Below, piece by piece: positions 1-12,159 of a DNA stretch of 64,000 nt. The notes below the pieces were generated by a model, which had not been told where the DNA came from, searched no databases, and was given only the letters and a program-made list of their open reading frames with translations. Each line of letters starts with the position of its first letter. Position 1 is the first letter of the stretch. The DNA is from Pohlia nutans. Its lineage: Eukaryota > Streptophyta > Bryopsida > Bryales > Mniaceae. The stretch covers positions 11,116,001 through 11,180,000 of the forward strand of contig CM040103.1 in the NCBI GenBank assembly GCA_022496805.1, read 5' to 3'. Position numbers and translations under genes: made by a program.

Positions 1-2332
1 TGACATCAACTAAAATGTCATTAAAATGTCATGAACTTAAATGTCATTAAAGTGAGGGAACAATATAAAATCATCAAATTTGTATGCCATCACCACATAA
101 AGAATGAAACAAACACAATGAACAATATGTATCTATATGATTAATAATATATGACCATTTAGTACATTGAATTGAATGTATTAAAGTTACCTCTATGTTC
201 TTCTAAAGAAATTGTTCAAAGTTATTTGTTGTTGCCTAGCTACCAAAGTTGGGGTCCACATAGAAAAAGTTAGGACATGGGAAGAAAAAGAAGGTCTTCT
301 TTCCATAAGAAGAATTATTATCTTACAAAAGGTCTTGGGTTCTCAAAGGGCATTCCATGCACACCAACTTGAAAAATAAGTAACATCTTGCCACTTTGAC
401 ATCACTATCGATTCCAATATGTGCCAACATGACTAATGCACATCCACAACTTGTTTTTTTAATGTACTATTGCACATCTACCATTAGGAGAAATCTGTAG
501 TCACAAAAGGGCCTTGGCCTTTGGCACGTGCTGAAAAATTTAGGCCAAACCGTGCACTTTACAAGAGGGCACCAATGGTGCCACCGTGGTTGCCAGCAGC
601 GCAATTCCGTGGGTCGCGCCAATCGACGCTGCGAACACTGCCGACACTGCGAGTACTGCGGCTTCCGATGCTGTCAGCGGGCAGCGACTGCACCAATGGG
701 TTTACATAGAAAATGGTGCTTGGGCAGCCGGTTCACCTAACACGGGCAAGCTTAGAGGGCCCCTTTGGGACCCCATCTTTCTCCTAATGTAATCAAAACT
801 CTAAGATGATTGAAGTTTACACTAGCCCTTTTAGGATATCATTTGTAGTGACACATGAAAGGAAGGTAAGATTGCCAAACCTTATTCACACTTTGAACAA
901 TCTCCATCACGGAATTTCTTTTTCTAACCCTCCACCAAAGAAGTGAGTGCCACCATTTCCTTATTGATTACTATTTTAATACGATAAATGAGGGGGGTCT
1001 AAAATTATCATATTATATACTCAATTATAGAGTGTTAGAGTCGAACTATAGAAGGAGTTTTGGACTATGGGAGTTTGGTGATTTGAAAATGTGTTGTATA
1101 ATCAAGGTTGTCATATTATCAAGTGTCATATTATCGAGGGTAAAGTGTATGTTGCCTATAATACTCGTGTCCTATCTTGTGTGTGGGTTAAAGGATTCTT
1201 GAATGTAGCATCTCATTGAATGAAAGTACCCGCAAGTAAGGGTTGGATAAATGTAAACCTCAATTCTAATAGGAACCTACATTCTAAAAATCTATGGTCC
1301 ATAACCACGTATGACGGGTTCTACCATCTTAGTTTGTTTTAAATTATTGTAAACAATATATCAATTTCAATATCAGGGTGTTATTTTGATGAAGAAGTTG
1401 TTTTTAAATAATTCATCGAGAAAATTCTTCAGAATATCTCTACTGAACTCTTCAAAATTGTAATTTTTTTTATTCATATAGAATTAAAAAGACATCAAAC
1501 CGGTATATCTTTTTAAGAGTGGCCAACCTTTAAAAGGTATATTAGAATTTGTTTTTGGTACACTTATTCATAACATTGTTAAGCCCTAGACTTTGAATCT
1601 CTATTAAAGTTTTTAGAATTCTTTCTGGTGTTCTTAAATGCTCTTTGTTTACACATCTTAAGCTTGTCTTACTTACTTGACTCCTACTAAATTCCTTCAT
1701 ATAATGGCAAGTGTCATCTTTCACTCTAGTTTCAAGGGAAGTTATTGTATCAATAAAAATCAAACAAAGCAGTAGGGTTTGCAGAACTCTATTGTTATAG
1801 AATGTAATGTTCCGTTCTCAACTAAATTTTTTAGATTCGGTTCATATTGAAGTGTAAGACAGAATAAGTGGTTCAAGATTTTTAACTTTGACAATTCTTC
1901 ACAATATATTCTAAAAACATTCAAATTTTATTTCTGTTTTATTTGGACTTTAGGAACAAAAAGCTCATACTATTTTACTTAATTTTTTTTAAGAATAATC
2001 ATGTTGCATTTTTACAATCAAATTTCTATTTCATTTCATATTGAAAAGTTTTGGTGTTGATAAACCAACCTTTACAAACACCATTCACTTATTGATGAAG
2101 CAAATTTATGTTTAACTAAACACCATAAATAACCACCTTGAGATAATTTTCTTGCTTCACTAATTTACAAAAATACACTTTACTTCATTTGTTTCGGATT
2201 CGCTTCTTCATGACCTAGGTGGCCCTAAGATAGACATACCTATTACCACACTCCATTCCACCTTCATGTACAATAGGTGTACAATCTAAGCAACACATGT
2301 ACACCTCTTATACACGAGAGCATAAGGTCGAG

Positions 2333-2600
2333 ACACCTAAAACCGATCAAATAAGACATGTACTATACTTGGGATAGATGGATTGATATTTTGATTTTTC
2401 CTTTTTTAGCACTACAAAAATCAAGAACTTTTCATATTTAATTAATTTTTTTGATAATTATTTGAATAAGTACAAATTTTTAAAGTGCGAAGTTGTAGGT
2501 GTACCCAAAACCAATCATATGCTCTAATGTACAAATGAGGTACATCATCCCTTTCAAAATTTAGAAATTAGGCGTGATTGGTTTGTGTCCCTGGTTGGGA
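2333..2600 (-). repeat. decayed copy of the 27.7-kb TIR element
   Basis: The start (GGTCGAGACACCTAAAACC) and the interior match, in reverse orientation, the element at 27710-28018. The interior includes the shared stretch about a TTTGATAATTATTTGAATAAG-like tract and a GTACAAATGAGGTACATC stretch. The far end has diverged and no target duplication can be read. Confidence 0.5.
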
Positions 2601-5072
2601 ATGGGTATCTCAACCTTAATTGCCAATTAAATGGATGGTAATGCATAGTATGTTTACCTTAGCATGAATGCACCTGTGATGTTGTTGCAGTGTACACTGG
2701 AGTTGAATGGTTGTGAAGACTCCAATATAATATAATAGAGCAGTTTAGGATGTTCCTTTTTGGAATTGGATCAAATGAACATGTTTTTAATGTTGATCTA
2801 GTTTTCACCTTCTACAATAAATCGTACCACTGGCAAAAGGGGTTCTCCCTTCAAGAGCTACGCCTACAATTTCAATTCTCCCGTTTTTGTAGGTTCCACC
2901 CGAGGGTGGGTGGTTGCAAGCTACGGTCACCCAAGCTTTTTGTCGCGGTCTACAAATCACTAATCGGGAAGATTTTTGAAGCAGCCAGTCAATGTCCTTT
3001 ATTTTCCAAAAGCAACCGGTTTTTAAAGATTATATCCCGTATATTTCGTCTATGAATACTAAATATAATTATTTTTTAGTCATTTAGTTCGGTGGTTTGC
3101 CTCTACTCTTGAAAATCAACCAGCCATTTTCAAAAATTAATCGGCTGACTTGTAACTGATTGTCAGTTCTTCCCGGGCCCTGCTACAAATTGGTGCACTT
3201 TCCCAATCTTTGGAAAATCATCAATAAATATTGGGATGGAATTTTGTGACGAAACAAATTGCATTGTTTCAAGAATTCCAAAGTTATGATGTTTACTACA
3301 ATAAAGTTTGCAAAATTTCAATCTTTCTATCCAAATTAAGCATTTCTACTTGGATTTGGTAGCGTGTCGCTTGACAAAAGTGCACCTATTTTATGCGAAA
3401 TGCTAGAAGGGGGTCAAATTTGAACTTCAAAAATTTATAGCAACATACCACAAGTGTGTACAAAACTACCATATTTTTTTTTTTGGTATTACGCTTACTT
3501 ATTTTTTAATTAATTGTTTTGAGATGTTTATGTTTTTAAAGATTTTCGTGCAGTTAAAACTTCTTTTTGGATTTTATTTTTTTTGGAAATGAAAGAATGA
3601 TTCAATTTCAGAGGTGGGATATGAAATGCATTTTTCATAAAACCTAACTAAGGATGTTATGTAAAAAAGGCTCTAATTATCCCTACTGGGTAAAAACCAA
3701 AAAAGGCTGTTGAGTAAAGTCCAAAGTGTTGAAATTAACTTAACAATTACTAAAGTGAAAGTATTAGCATAAACCCTATTTGGGATGGTGAAATTTTTGA
3801 TCTAATTGAAAGTTGAGAGGTGCACATTACTACACTAGTGCATGAGTTGCACGGCCCTTAACTGCACAAGTTGCACTCCTCACTTAGTAGACCGTAGCTT
3901 GAAATGAGTCACGACTCTCTTGGTAACAATGCATACTTGGGCACCATTGTCGGCTCATCTCCGGGCTGTCAAAAATATGTGGGCCCTCATTAGGAATTTC
4001 TCTAAATCCCCCGGCGGTCTTGAATGAATGGGGACAAAAGTGCCCCCTATTTTTGTTCAGTATAGGGCCCACCTTAAAAAACAACCCCCTCCTACAATGG
4101 TTTTTTATTCCCAATTAGGTCCCCTACGGTAAATTGGAACCGTAGGACCCAAATTTGCAAAAAACAAATTGCCAAAAAAAGCACCGAAGGTGCCCAAAAT
4201 GGAAATTTCAAGAGAAGGAGGGGTGGATGAACAGTGCCCTGCATATAAGACCACTGGGTGATTTAGGCTCATTAGGGGCTCTATTAGTTGGTGTATCTGG
4301 GTCCGACGCAATGCATTTGTCTTTACCAACACTCATTGGCCCCCTGAGGTCCTTGAAAATCGTATATGGGTAGCCATTCTCAACTTGGCTGGAGCTGTCT
4401 GAACACAAATCCAATGGACTTGGGCAAATCAACCACCTGCGCTTCCTCAACTGCTGAAGAAATTTGCAACAAACTAACAACACTACAATGTGTTCTTGAC
4501 CCAGTGGAATGATGCAATTCAATGGAAGTTTGCGAAGCTTGTTTGTCATGTGTTTGAGTAGTTACACTAGAAAGAAATGTGTCGTTTTTCACTTACTATA
4601 AATGAAAATGAAATGAAACTGCACCAGGCACATGGGCTATATTAGTGCTGATGAGTAGTTTTGGTCACAAATTCACGCCGGCCTTTTTGTAAAGACCGGA
4701 GTTTCTATCTATCTATCTTTGGTCACAAGAAGACATAAACGTAAGTATAATATTCTAGTACTTTTCACTGTTCTCACGAAATGAGGAATGAAAAATGATA
4801 GGTTTGCCTCTAGTGTTAGATTGGTGTTTGCTTGAGCTTCTTGGTTGTTGCTTTGGCACTCTATGGCTAACATGCTCCTGCTCACTCTGGCTTGTTTTGC
4901 TAGGTTTGGTCTCTCTTCCTTTGGTTTCCCAATTGCCTAGTTCTCTGGCTTATTGGTGGTTTTTATTAGGTATTTAAAAATGCAAAAATGTCCTTGCTAG
5001 CGGAATAATACTTTGTTCGGTTTGCAGGTTGTTATTCCTTCTGTTTTTGAATTTATAGCATCTTTTGTTCCT

Positions 5073-5100
5073 AAAATAAAATAAAATAAAATAAAAATAA
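5073..5100. repeat. (AAAAT)n microsatellite
   Basis: About five tandem AAAAT-type units. Confidence 0.8.
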
Positions 5101-5159
5101 AGATAAGAAATCAAATAAAATTGTAATGATGGTGAATATTCAACAATAAATGTCTCTAA

Positions 5160-5332
5160 TTTAATTAAATGAGTGTCTAAAACATTTTTTTTAAAGTTTG
5201 ACTATACGGATAAATAATAAACATCATGCTTCTTAGTTTCTCTATTAGACCAAACTTCATCAAAGTCGCAAAATTAACATTTTATAACACATCTACGTTT
5301 TACCTTTACCCCCTCTGCCATTTAGGGGTTAA
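5160..5332. mobile_element. right end of a TTAA-flanked element
   Basis: The sequence resembles the right half of the complete element at 22351-22868: a GTTTGACTATACGGAT-like block, then ACCAAACTTCATCAAA, then TTATAACACATCTACG. It ends CATTTAGGGG followed by TTAA at 5329-5332. The left end was not found. The same TTAA is followed by CCCTTCAACGC, so a second element end may abut it. Confidence 0.5.
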
Positions 5333-6444
5333 CCCTTCAACGCTTTTGGTATTGTAGCAAGATTCACTGGATTTCACTGCAATTTTCCACTATGATTAAT
5401 ACTACCAAAAATAGAATGGATCAAATTAGAAAGCGACCGTACAATTCTATTCTCAAGTGGAGTGGAGACATTTTCCCAAAACTAGAGAATCATCCAATAG
5501 TGGGATTGGAAGATCATAGCATGTCTTTGAACCGTATAATGCACACTCAAAAATGAGATTTTGGAGGGTGTATGACTTCAAAGTTAAATAGAATTTGGGT
5601 TGAATTTTGTAAAATGAAAGTGAAGATGTTCAGCAATGACCTATGTCAACACCTCTCCGTTGCAATCTTTCATATTAAGAACAAAAATCACACACAATTA
5701 TTGTGAATTTTATAAGTGAGAGTGACTTATCCATGTACGGTTTAGGACAAAAAATTTAAGTTAAAATATAAAAGAAGTTGGTACATGGATCAAGATCGGA
5801 ATACATTCACTAATGAAACATGAACAAGAGAACTCAATCCAAAATAATAAAACAAGATAACAAAATTCCAAACACAAGAAATACTGCATAGTACATGTGT
5901 TATATTTGTAAGTATTCATTGTATTTTCAAGTATTTGTAGTATTTTTGCGTTTTGTTCATAGGTATTTTGATAGTTGCACAACTCCAAATTGAAATTTTC
6001 TTTTCCTAGAAGATGTACATTATAGCGCTCATAATCTGAACTTCACAATTCAAAGTTCAACTCTTCACGGAATTTCCGTTATTTGCGTTTTAGACACATC
6101 ACAGACCACAACATGGTTGCTTAAGCACTACAAGGTTAAGAAGAGAAGATATACTAGCTTGAGTCAACTTGAACTAAGGTAAAGGGCTCTAAACCCGCCA
6201 CATCTCTAAACCCACCATAGTTCTAAACCCGCACTCTACCAAGAACGAACATTTTGAAATTCTGAATGTCCCCATGGTGAAGAGCACCACTTTAGAACCC
6301 GTGTCATTTCAACTTCAGAAATTCATAACTAATTTTAGAAACATCCAATTTTTTTGATTCAAAATATGTTAATCTTTGCTTGGATTTGTCTTCCAGTGAA
6401 AAACCATGCTGAGTTCTCCCTGTGTCCTCATAAATTCACAACCC

Positions 6445-7020
6445 TTAACCCCTAACTGCCCAAACAGGCGTTTTTGGCCTGATGTACAGATTTCATTCGT
6501 ATTTTCTCATCCGTCATGCACTTTTTGTGGTGTGATTTTTTTACTGAATTTTTTATGGGAAATTAGCTTCATATATGTGTCATTTGATCGAAAAGTAAAT
6601 AATTTTTGAAAAAACTATGCCTCATTTTGTGTTGTAGTGTTTCACCGAAAATCTTGAAGATTTTGGTCTAAAAGTGTTCTTGAAAAAAAAAACTATTAAA
6701 ATCAAGCATCCAAAAAATCTCCAAAAATCACTACACCTAAAGTACTACACTATAACCCATCACAACAAATTTCATCCACATATTGTCAATATCTTATTCG
6801 TAATGAATTACAAAATAATTTTTTATTTTATGTTTCAAAATTTATAAAAAAAGATTAGTGATAGCAGTCATAGATCTAACCGTATAGATAGAATCTAAAA
6901 TTAAAAATGTATAACTTTTATTCATACATCAAGTTCTAAATATTAATATTAATTGCATTTTATAATGCATCTTTGCAAAACTGCCTAAACTGGACATAGG
7001 TGAGGACGTTTAGGGGTTAA
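6445..7020. mobile_element. TTAA-flanked MITE, piggyBac-like, complete
   Basis: A 568-bp element (6449-7016) lies between two TTAA tetranucleotides (6445-6448 and 7017-7020). Left end CCCCTAACTGCC, right end GGACGTTTAGGGG, imperfect inverted repeats. It is the same family as 62022-62579, 62584-63358 and 54115-54911, sharing blocks such as TGCACTTTTTG and ATTTTATAATGCATCTTTGC. No coding capacity. It ends about 100 bp before the likely leader exon of the GONST3 gene. Confidence 0.75.
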
Positions 7021-7119
7021 AGTGGCGGGTTTAGAGCCTCCTACCTTAGGTTGTTGTATGGTGTGTCTCCCTCAAAAATAGATTGTTCACCAACCCATGC
7101 ACATCCATTTTTCCAGAGA

Positions 7120-7455
7120 CAGAGAGCTTTCAAGAGTGCTGGTGGAGATGCTCTGAAAGGTGCTTCTCTTCCCCTTGGAAGTCAAGTGAAATGAAAAAGC
7201 AAAAGGTGAAAGGGAGCAACAGCAACAGGACGCCTTCCGCTTCCCTTGCCAGCTCTCCTCCCTCCTCACTCTCCGGCGGCTCGAGTATGGAAGCTCATAA
7301 GCTTCCCTGTAGTCGCCTCCTTCGTCTCATGCCTGCCTGCACAACAACAGCCGTAACCAGAAACAGAAGCAGCAGCAGACTTAGAGGTGAAAAAAGGCTC
7401 GGAGCTCAGTTGTAGTGAAGAAATCGCTGCTACTCCGACGGGCCAGGAGATACCG
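7120..7455 (+). other. probable 5' leader exon of the GONST3 gene
   Basis: This is a GC- and pyrimidine-rich block in AT-rich surroundings, with CTCC-rich tracts at 7250-7275 typical of plant leaders. It ends at a strong donor (ACCG|GTACGT, intron from 7456). A good acceptor, CCACAG, ends at 9260, 45 bp before the transporter ATG. I infer a 5' UTR intron of about 1.8 kb. The transcription start is not defined, and no TATA box was convincing. Confidence 0.5.
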
Positions 7456-7957
7456 GTACGTTTTTAGGCTCCCCGATCATCACTCTCCCACTCGATCTCG
7501 CTGTAGTAAGGAGTGCGGAGAAGTGCTTTTCAGAAATCTTGCTTTACAGAAATCTTGTTTTAAGAATCCGCTTTTCAGAAATTCTGCCATTAGTGATCAA
7601 TACACATGCGGTTTTCTTGATGAATTACGGGAGCTGAGGAGAGTGTCGTATGTAAGGTTAGTCTGGCAAGTTCTTTTGTGTTGAGCGCTCGGTCGTTTTA
7701 AATAATTTTCTTGATTAGCTGCGGTGTTAGTGAGGCTTTGCAATCGGATTGATTCTGACGTGCGTGGAGGGGATTCTGGATGAATTTGAGAAGTTGCGAG
7801 AGAATTTTGGATGGTTTTGAAAATTTCTTATGAGCCGAATTTGTTAACCTGGTGCGTTTTCGAGCGGTGATTATCCCCGCTGGTTTACTTCAATCTCTTT
7901 ATTTCCTTTTATTTCTTCGTGTGAAATTAGCCGGGAAACTAAGTATGTTGCTTGTGC

Positions 7958-8290
7958 GTATCGGCTCGATAAATTGTGTAAGTCCTGTACAATTGTTTTA
8001 GTATTTTGCTGCGTACCTCGACAAATTGCGTTAGAAGATCTTGTAGATATTTTAAAATGTTTTGCAGCTTTCCTTGACAGATTGTGTCACTGAAAATATC
8101 TTTAGTGTTTTGCTGCTTACGTCGACAAATTGTGTGATACGAAGGTCTGTAGAATTTTTTTAAGTGTTTTGCTGCTTACCTCGAAAAAATCGTGTCGTAC
8201 AGATTTTTGATTTAATTTTTTTAATGTTTTGCGACAAATTGTGTCATAAGAAGTCCTGCAGACATTTTTTTTTAGTATATTGCTACTTAA
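7958..8290 (+). repeat. minisatellite in the GONST3 leader intron
   Basis: About six imperfect copies of a 48-60-bp unit carrying GTTTTGCTGCTTAC, TCGACAAATTGTGT and a TCTGTAGAATTT-like tail. The TTTTGC landmark falls at 8004, 8060, 8108, 8167, 8227 and about 8280. It lies wholly inside the inferred leader intron. Confidence 0.65.
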
Positions 8291-9305
8291 AGAATGTGTA
8301 TCTGAAGGTCACTACGAAGCTTACGGATGGATGTGGTAGAATAAATCCTGTGGTTCAGTTTTTCGCCTCAATCAAAGGTTGCTTTTATGGTCGTTTTGAA
8401 TGCTTAGGTGTAATATTGAGGATTAGAGGCCTTGATTTTGAAGAGATTTTGCAATGGTGGCTTACAAGCTGAATTATGGAGTTCCACTCGCTCGTGCTTG
8501 AAAATTGCTGTTTAGCAATTTTTTTCTGTATGAGTGATTGTACTTCGCAGCTACATAATTGATTTTTAAAGGAATCAAATTCTTTCTGCATGTAAGTGAG
8601 ATGCTGGCCAAATCGTTTTAGAAGCCTAGGGCACTGGTATTCCTTGTTTCACGAACGATTTACGATCCAAGAGATGATCATTTTGCTCTGCAAGTCAAAG
8701 CAGTGTCTCGTCTTCTAATATACGATTCTTCACAAGTTCCCCTAATAAGATGTTTGTGTTAACTGACAAAATAGTCTTGTTGACTTTTCTTGCAGGTCTT
8801 GAGGGCTTTGCGAGATTTTTTGGACTGTGGATCTGGTTAAGCTGGCGCGAAGCTAACAATGAACCTGTATATCTCACCAATCTGTATTTTCCTCGGTCAA
8901 AGTATTCACATTTTTCAAGGGATTAGGAATGTGAGATGGTGCATCAATGTCACATGATTTTTGAATGATTGCGCAACAACAAGGGCTGCCTTCTTCACCT
9001 CGGTCGCAGCATTAAGAATACATGGTAAGGTATTTTCTCCTTGTGGCTTTTCACCCCATGTGCGGTTTGAGATCTGGGGAAGATGTCGTAAGCATTTCTT
9101 ACCCGCATTATCCCAGGCAGTGTCTGTGTCGATCGTGAAACATCATGAGCTGAATAATGAATTTCTGGGATAATTTGTTTCTTTCCAGGCTTTCAATCAA
9201 GAAAAAGTGCATCGTGGCATTAATAGAAAATCGTGATTAATTTTGTGTCCATGACCACAGGAGTAGGTTCACAAGCTTACCAGTCAGCAACCCAGGCCAT
9301 CTGCA

Positions 9306-10439
9306 ATGGCCAAACACCGGCTTAGTGATGGACACGAAATGCTCTCGAACGATCCAGTGAGAGGAGTAGCAACAGAGTACCACGATGATCGGACGACATG
9401 GACCAAAATGCTAGGCGCACAGGTCGGAGACGTCAAGGTCTTCGGCGTTGCAGTCGGCTACTGCTTATCCGCATCTCTCCTCTCCATTATCAACAAATGG
9501 GCAATCATGGAATTTCCATACCCTGGCTCCCTCACAGCACTCCAATACTTCACAGCAGCTTTCGGGGTGCTCATTCTCGGCCAGTTCAACATCCTCGACC
9601 ACGACCCTCTCAGTCTACAAACAATGTGGAAATTCCTCCCAGCAGCGATCTGCTACTACATGAGCCTCTTCACCAACTCGGAGCTGCTCCTCCATGCCAA
9701 CGTCGACACGTTCATCGTCTTCCGGTCAGCAGTCCCAATCTTCGTCGCCATTGGCGAAACCATCTACCTAAAACAACCATGGCCATCCCTGAAGACATGG
9801 TCAGCGCTCGCAATCATCTTCGGCGGCTCCGTCCTCTACGTCCTCACCGATTCCCAGTTCACAGTCAACGCGTACGTCTGGGCCTTCCTGTACGTCGCCA
9901 GCATGTCCATCGACTTCGTCTACGTGAAACACATCGTCATGACCGTGGGGCTCAACACCTGGGGGTTAGTCCTGTATAACAACCTCGAAGCGCTTATGCT
10001 GTTCCCCATCGAACTCTTCGTCATGGGCGAAGGAATTCAAATGAAGACACAAACCTCGGACTCTTCCCTGGACTGGCTCTCGCTCCAAATGTGGTTCCCC
10101 GTTCTCCTGTCCTGCGCGTTCGGCTTCTCCATCTCCTTCTTCGGCATGTCGTGCCGGCGTGCCATCTCCGCCACGGGCTTCACCGTCCTCGGCGTCGTCA
10201 ACAAGCTCCTCACGGTGGTAATCAACCTCGTCATCTGGACCAAGCATGCTTCTGCAGCAGGAACCCTAGGCTTGCTCATCTGCATCGCAGGCGGGGTCTA
10301 CTACCAGCAATCCACCACCAAGCCCAAGCCGGTCCCAGCGGAACCAGCTGCAGCAGCGGTCGCCGTCCACGGCTCAGACGAAGAAGAGGGGCTCCTGAAT
10401 ATTTCCACTGACAAATCAGCCAGCCGGCAATCATTCTAG
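9306..10439 (+). CDS. GONST3: GONST3-type nucleotide-sugar (GDP-sugar) transporter
   Basis: A 377-residue multi-span membrane protein of the drug/metabolite transporter superfamily (NST/TPT group), expected to exchange a GDP-sugar for GMP across the Golgi membrane. It matches plant GONST3 almost throughout: GYCLSASLLSIINKWAIM (51-68), HANVDTFIVFRSAVPIFVAIG (about 130-150), NTWGLVLYNNLEAL (217-230), SCRRAISATGFTVLGVVNK (282-300). GVVNK (296-300) occupies the place of the GALNK nucleotide-sugar motif of yeast Vrg4. About ten hydrophobic spans run from residue 44 to 333. The tail is alanine/proline-rich and acidic with a DEEEGLL segment. The start context is AATGGCC and the stop is TAG. The coding region is a single exon with strongly C-ending codons, unlike the AT-rich flanks. 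The exact sugar cannot be read from sequence; GONST3 proper has been less well defined than GONST1 or GFT1. Confidence 0.93.
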   Translation: MAKHRLSDGHEMLSNDPVRGVATEYHDDRTTWTKMLGAQVGDVKVFGVAVGYCLSASLLSIINKWAIMEFPYPGSLTALQYFTAAFGVLILGQFNILDHDPLSLQTMWKFLPAAICYYMSLFTNSELLLHANVDTFIVFRSAVPIFVAIGETIYLKQPWPSLKTWSALAIIFGGSVLYVLTDSQFTVNAYVWAFLYVASMSIDFVYVKHIVMTVGLNTWGLVLYNNLEALMLFPIELFVMGEGIQMKTQTSDSSLDWLSLQMWFPVLLSCAFGFSISFFGMSCRRAISATGFTVLGVVNKLLTVVINLVIWTKHASAAGTLGLLICIAGGVYYQQSTTKPKPVPAEPAAAAVAVHGSDEEEGLLNISTDKSASRQSF

Positions 10440-11955
10440 GTTCGTCACTCCGTCTACATGGTCTTTAGTAGCTTTTAATGTATTTTCGTCCTTTTAGACC
10501 TCCAAATTATCTCCGGTAGCTTAAGGATAACTATTTGGGATGACACTAATTATCCTAAATAATTTTCTTGCAACCATGATACCAATTGTTTCATAATCAG
10601 ACAGGAATTATTTGAATGACGATCGCATCATTGAATGATAAGTGCATAGGACGATTAACTTATACCAGTAAGTTGAATATGTACAAGGACCAATTGTAAG
10701 AAAACAGTCAGTGTCCAATCTCTTTTATTACAGGGTAACTCTAGGAAGCCGTAGTAAGGATCTTTTTTTTGGTTAATAACTTCTAAAGGCATGTTACTCA
10801 TAGCCATGTAATGCCCTTCAGTTGTTAATCCATGAAAACTGTTTCTGCAGAACTAACAAGTCAAGAAACCTGAAATCAATCCTGACTGGCTTCAATTATA
10901 CAAATTATGCCGTGCATGGTACTAACAGTAAATCATGGGTACTGTGAATATTTGTATTGATGACCACAAACTATGGAGTAAAGCTGCAAAGCATGAGAAT
11001 TGAGAAAGGCGTCCTTGCGTACAAACGCATTGTACTCTGTCATAAGATTCCCAAGTGGGTTACAAGTTACACCCTAACTTCTCTTCTCTGGAGGTCAGTT
11101 TATTGACATCCGTTTCTGAGGTGGAAAGTGAACAAAACAATAAAAACTGAAAACTTAATGATATGACGATTATGAAGATTGCAACAATTCCCTCGATTCG
11201 TTGACAAGGTGCAACAATTCTCAAGATCAAGGCCGACTCTTTGCACGAAGAAAAGGGTGTCATAAGCCGATTCTCTGCGTTAGGTTCTTCGCAACCTCCC
11301 CAACTCACCTCCGAATCTCATTGTGATTTTGTTAGGGAATAGCATTGAACTGGAGAGTAATGGATTCTATCGTAAACTTAAGCTTAAAGAGTAAATGAGC
11401 ATTGTTTGGGTGAGCATAGTTATTCCTTTTTTATAATATTATAATGTTGGCATGGGTACGATACCACATAAGGGAAATGGTATGATCTCCAAAGGGCTTA
11501 AGAACCTTTTATATATATTTGTCAATTGATACCTAAGAGAGTCGAGCTCTTGGCAACAAGAAGACCACAATTTTGGAATGTAAGGAAAAGGGTTTTAGCC
11601 ACATTAGGAAAATTAAATTTCTTAGGAACTTTTAAGCATCATAAAGAGTGAACCAATTTTTTTCCTTTTTAAATGGTTTTTTTATTTCATTGATATGCTT
11701 TCGTTATTCCTTGTAGTTTTACATGAAATAGGGTAGTCAATCGGCATAAAGTTTTGATTTTGAATTTTGGTAATTTGGGAAAGTGACTTGGCTCATGTAG
11801 AATTAAGTTGTTGGTTCTCCATATTCATGAATCAAAAAAATAATCTTATTTATAATTCATAGAAAAGTTATAGTGTAGGGACATCATGTTAAACCAAAAC
11901 TTTATTCCTTGCAATTGAAGCACTGAAATAACAGTGTGTGGTTCAAGATGACTTT
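10440..11955. other. 3' UTR and intergenic, no gene recognised
   Basis: The first few hundred bases are probably the transporter 3' UTR. The remainder is AT-rich with no recognisable coding or TE domain. A block at about 11440-11620 has the look of retroelement LTR sequence, but no partner copy was found in the window. Confidence 0.5.
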
Positions 11956-11959
11956 AAAC

Positions 11960-12155
11960 TACTAGACGATGGAGAGGGGTGCTCAAGGGGTTTAGGATTG
12001 TAGCAAGGGTATCCAAGGGGTTGGTGGTTTGATTCTCACCGTAAAATCTTCACTCTTCTCGATGGAAATTTCCATGCAACGAGTTGCCAAAAGCAACTTG
12101 TGTGCCTAAAAACAAAAACAAAACAAAACAAAACAAAACAAAACAAAACAAAATC
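11960..12155 (+). mobile_element. possible SINE with (CAAAA)n tail
   Basis: A tRNA-like B-box (GGTTTGATTCTC, about 12027-12038) lies downstream of an A-box-like TGCTCAAGGGG (about 11971). About 75 bp after the B-box the sequence ends in a run of AAAAC units (12112-12153). That order is typical of a tRNA-derived SINE. No flanking target duplication was seen, so this is tentative. Confidence 0.35.
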
Positions 12156-12159
12156 AAAA

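Larger units (their letters stand above)
1..5150. other. intergenic, no gene recognised
   Basis: AT-rich DNA with no open frame that I can match to a protein family. Two stretches stand out by higher GC: about 520-790, and about 3890-4400, which contains the inverted motif pair GTGGGCCCT/AGGGCCCAC at about 3980 and 4070. Both look like remnants of DNA transposons, but I could not define ends. The short open frames here have no recognisable domains. Confidence 0.6.

Noticed and set aside
9398..10411. Arg/Pro-rich frames overlapping the transporter gene
   Set aside because: They are other-frame shadows of a GC-rich exon; only the 9306-10439 frame matches a protein family.
11440..11640. Possible Copia LTR
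   Set aside because: Only a general resemblance; no second LTR, primer-binding site or polymerase coding sequence in the window.
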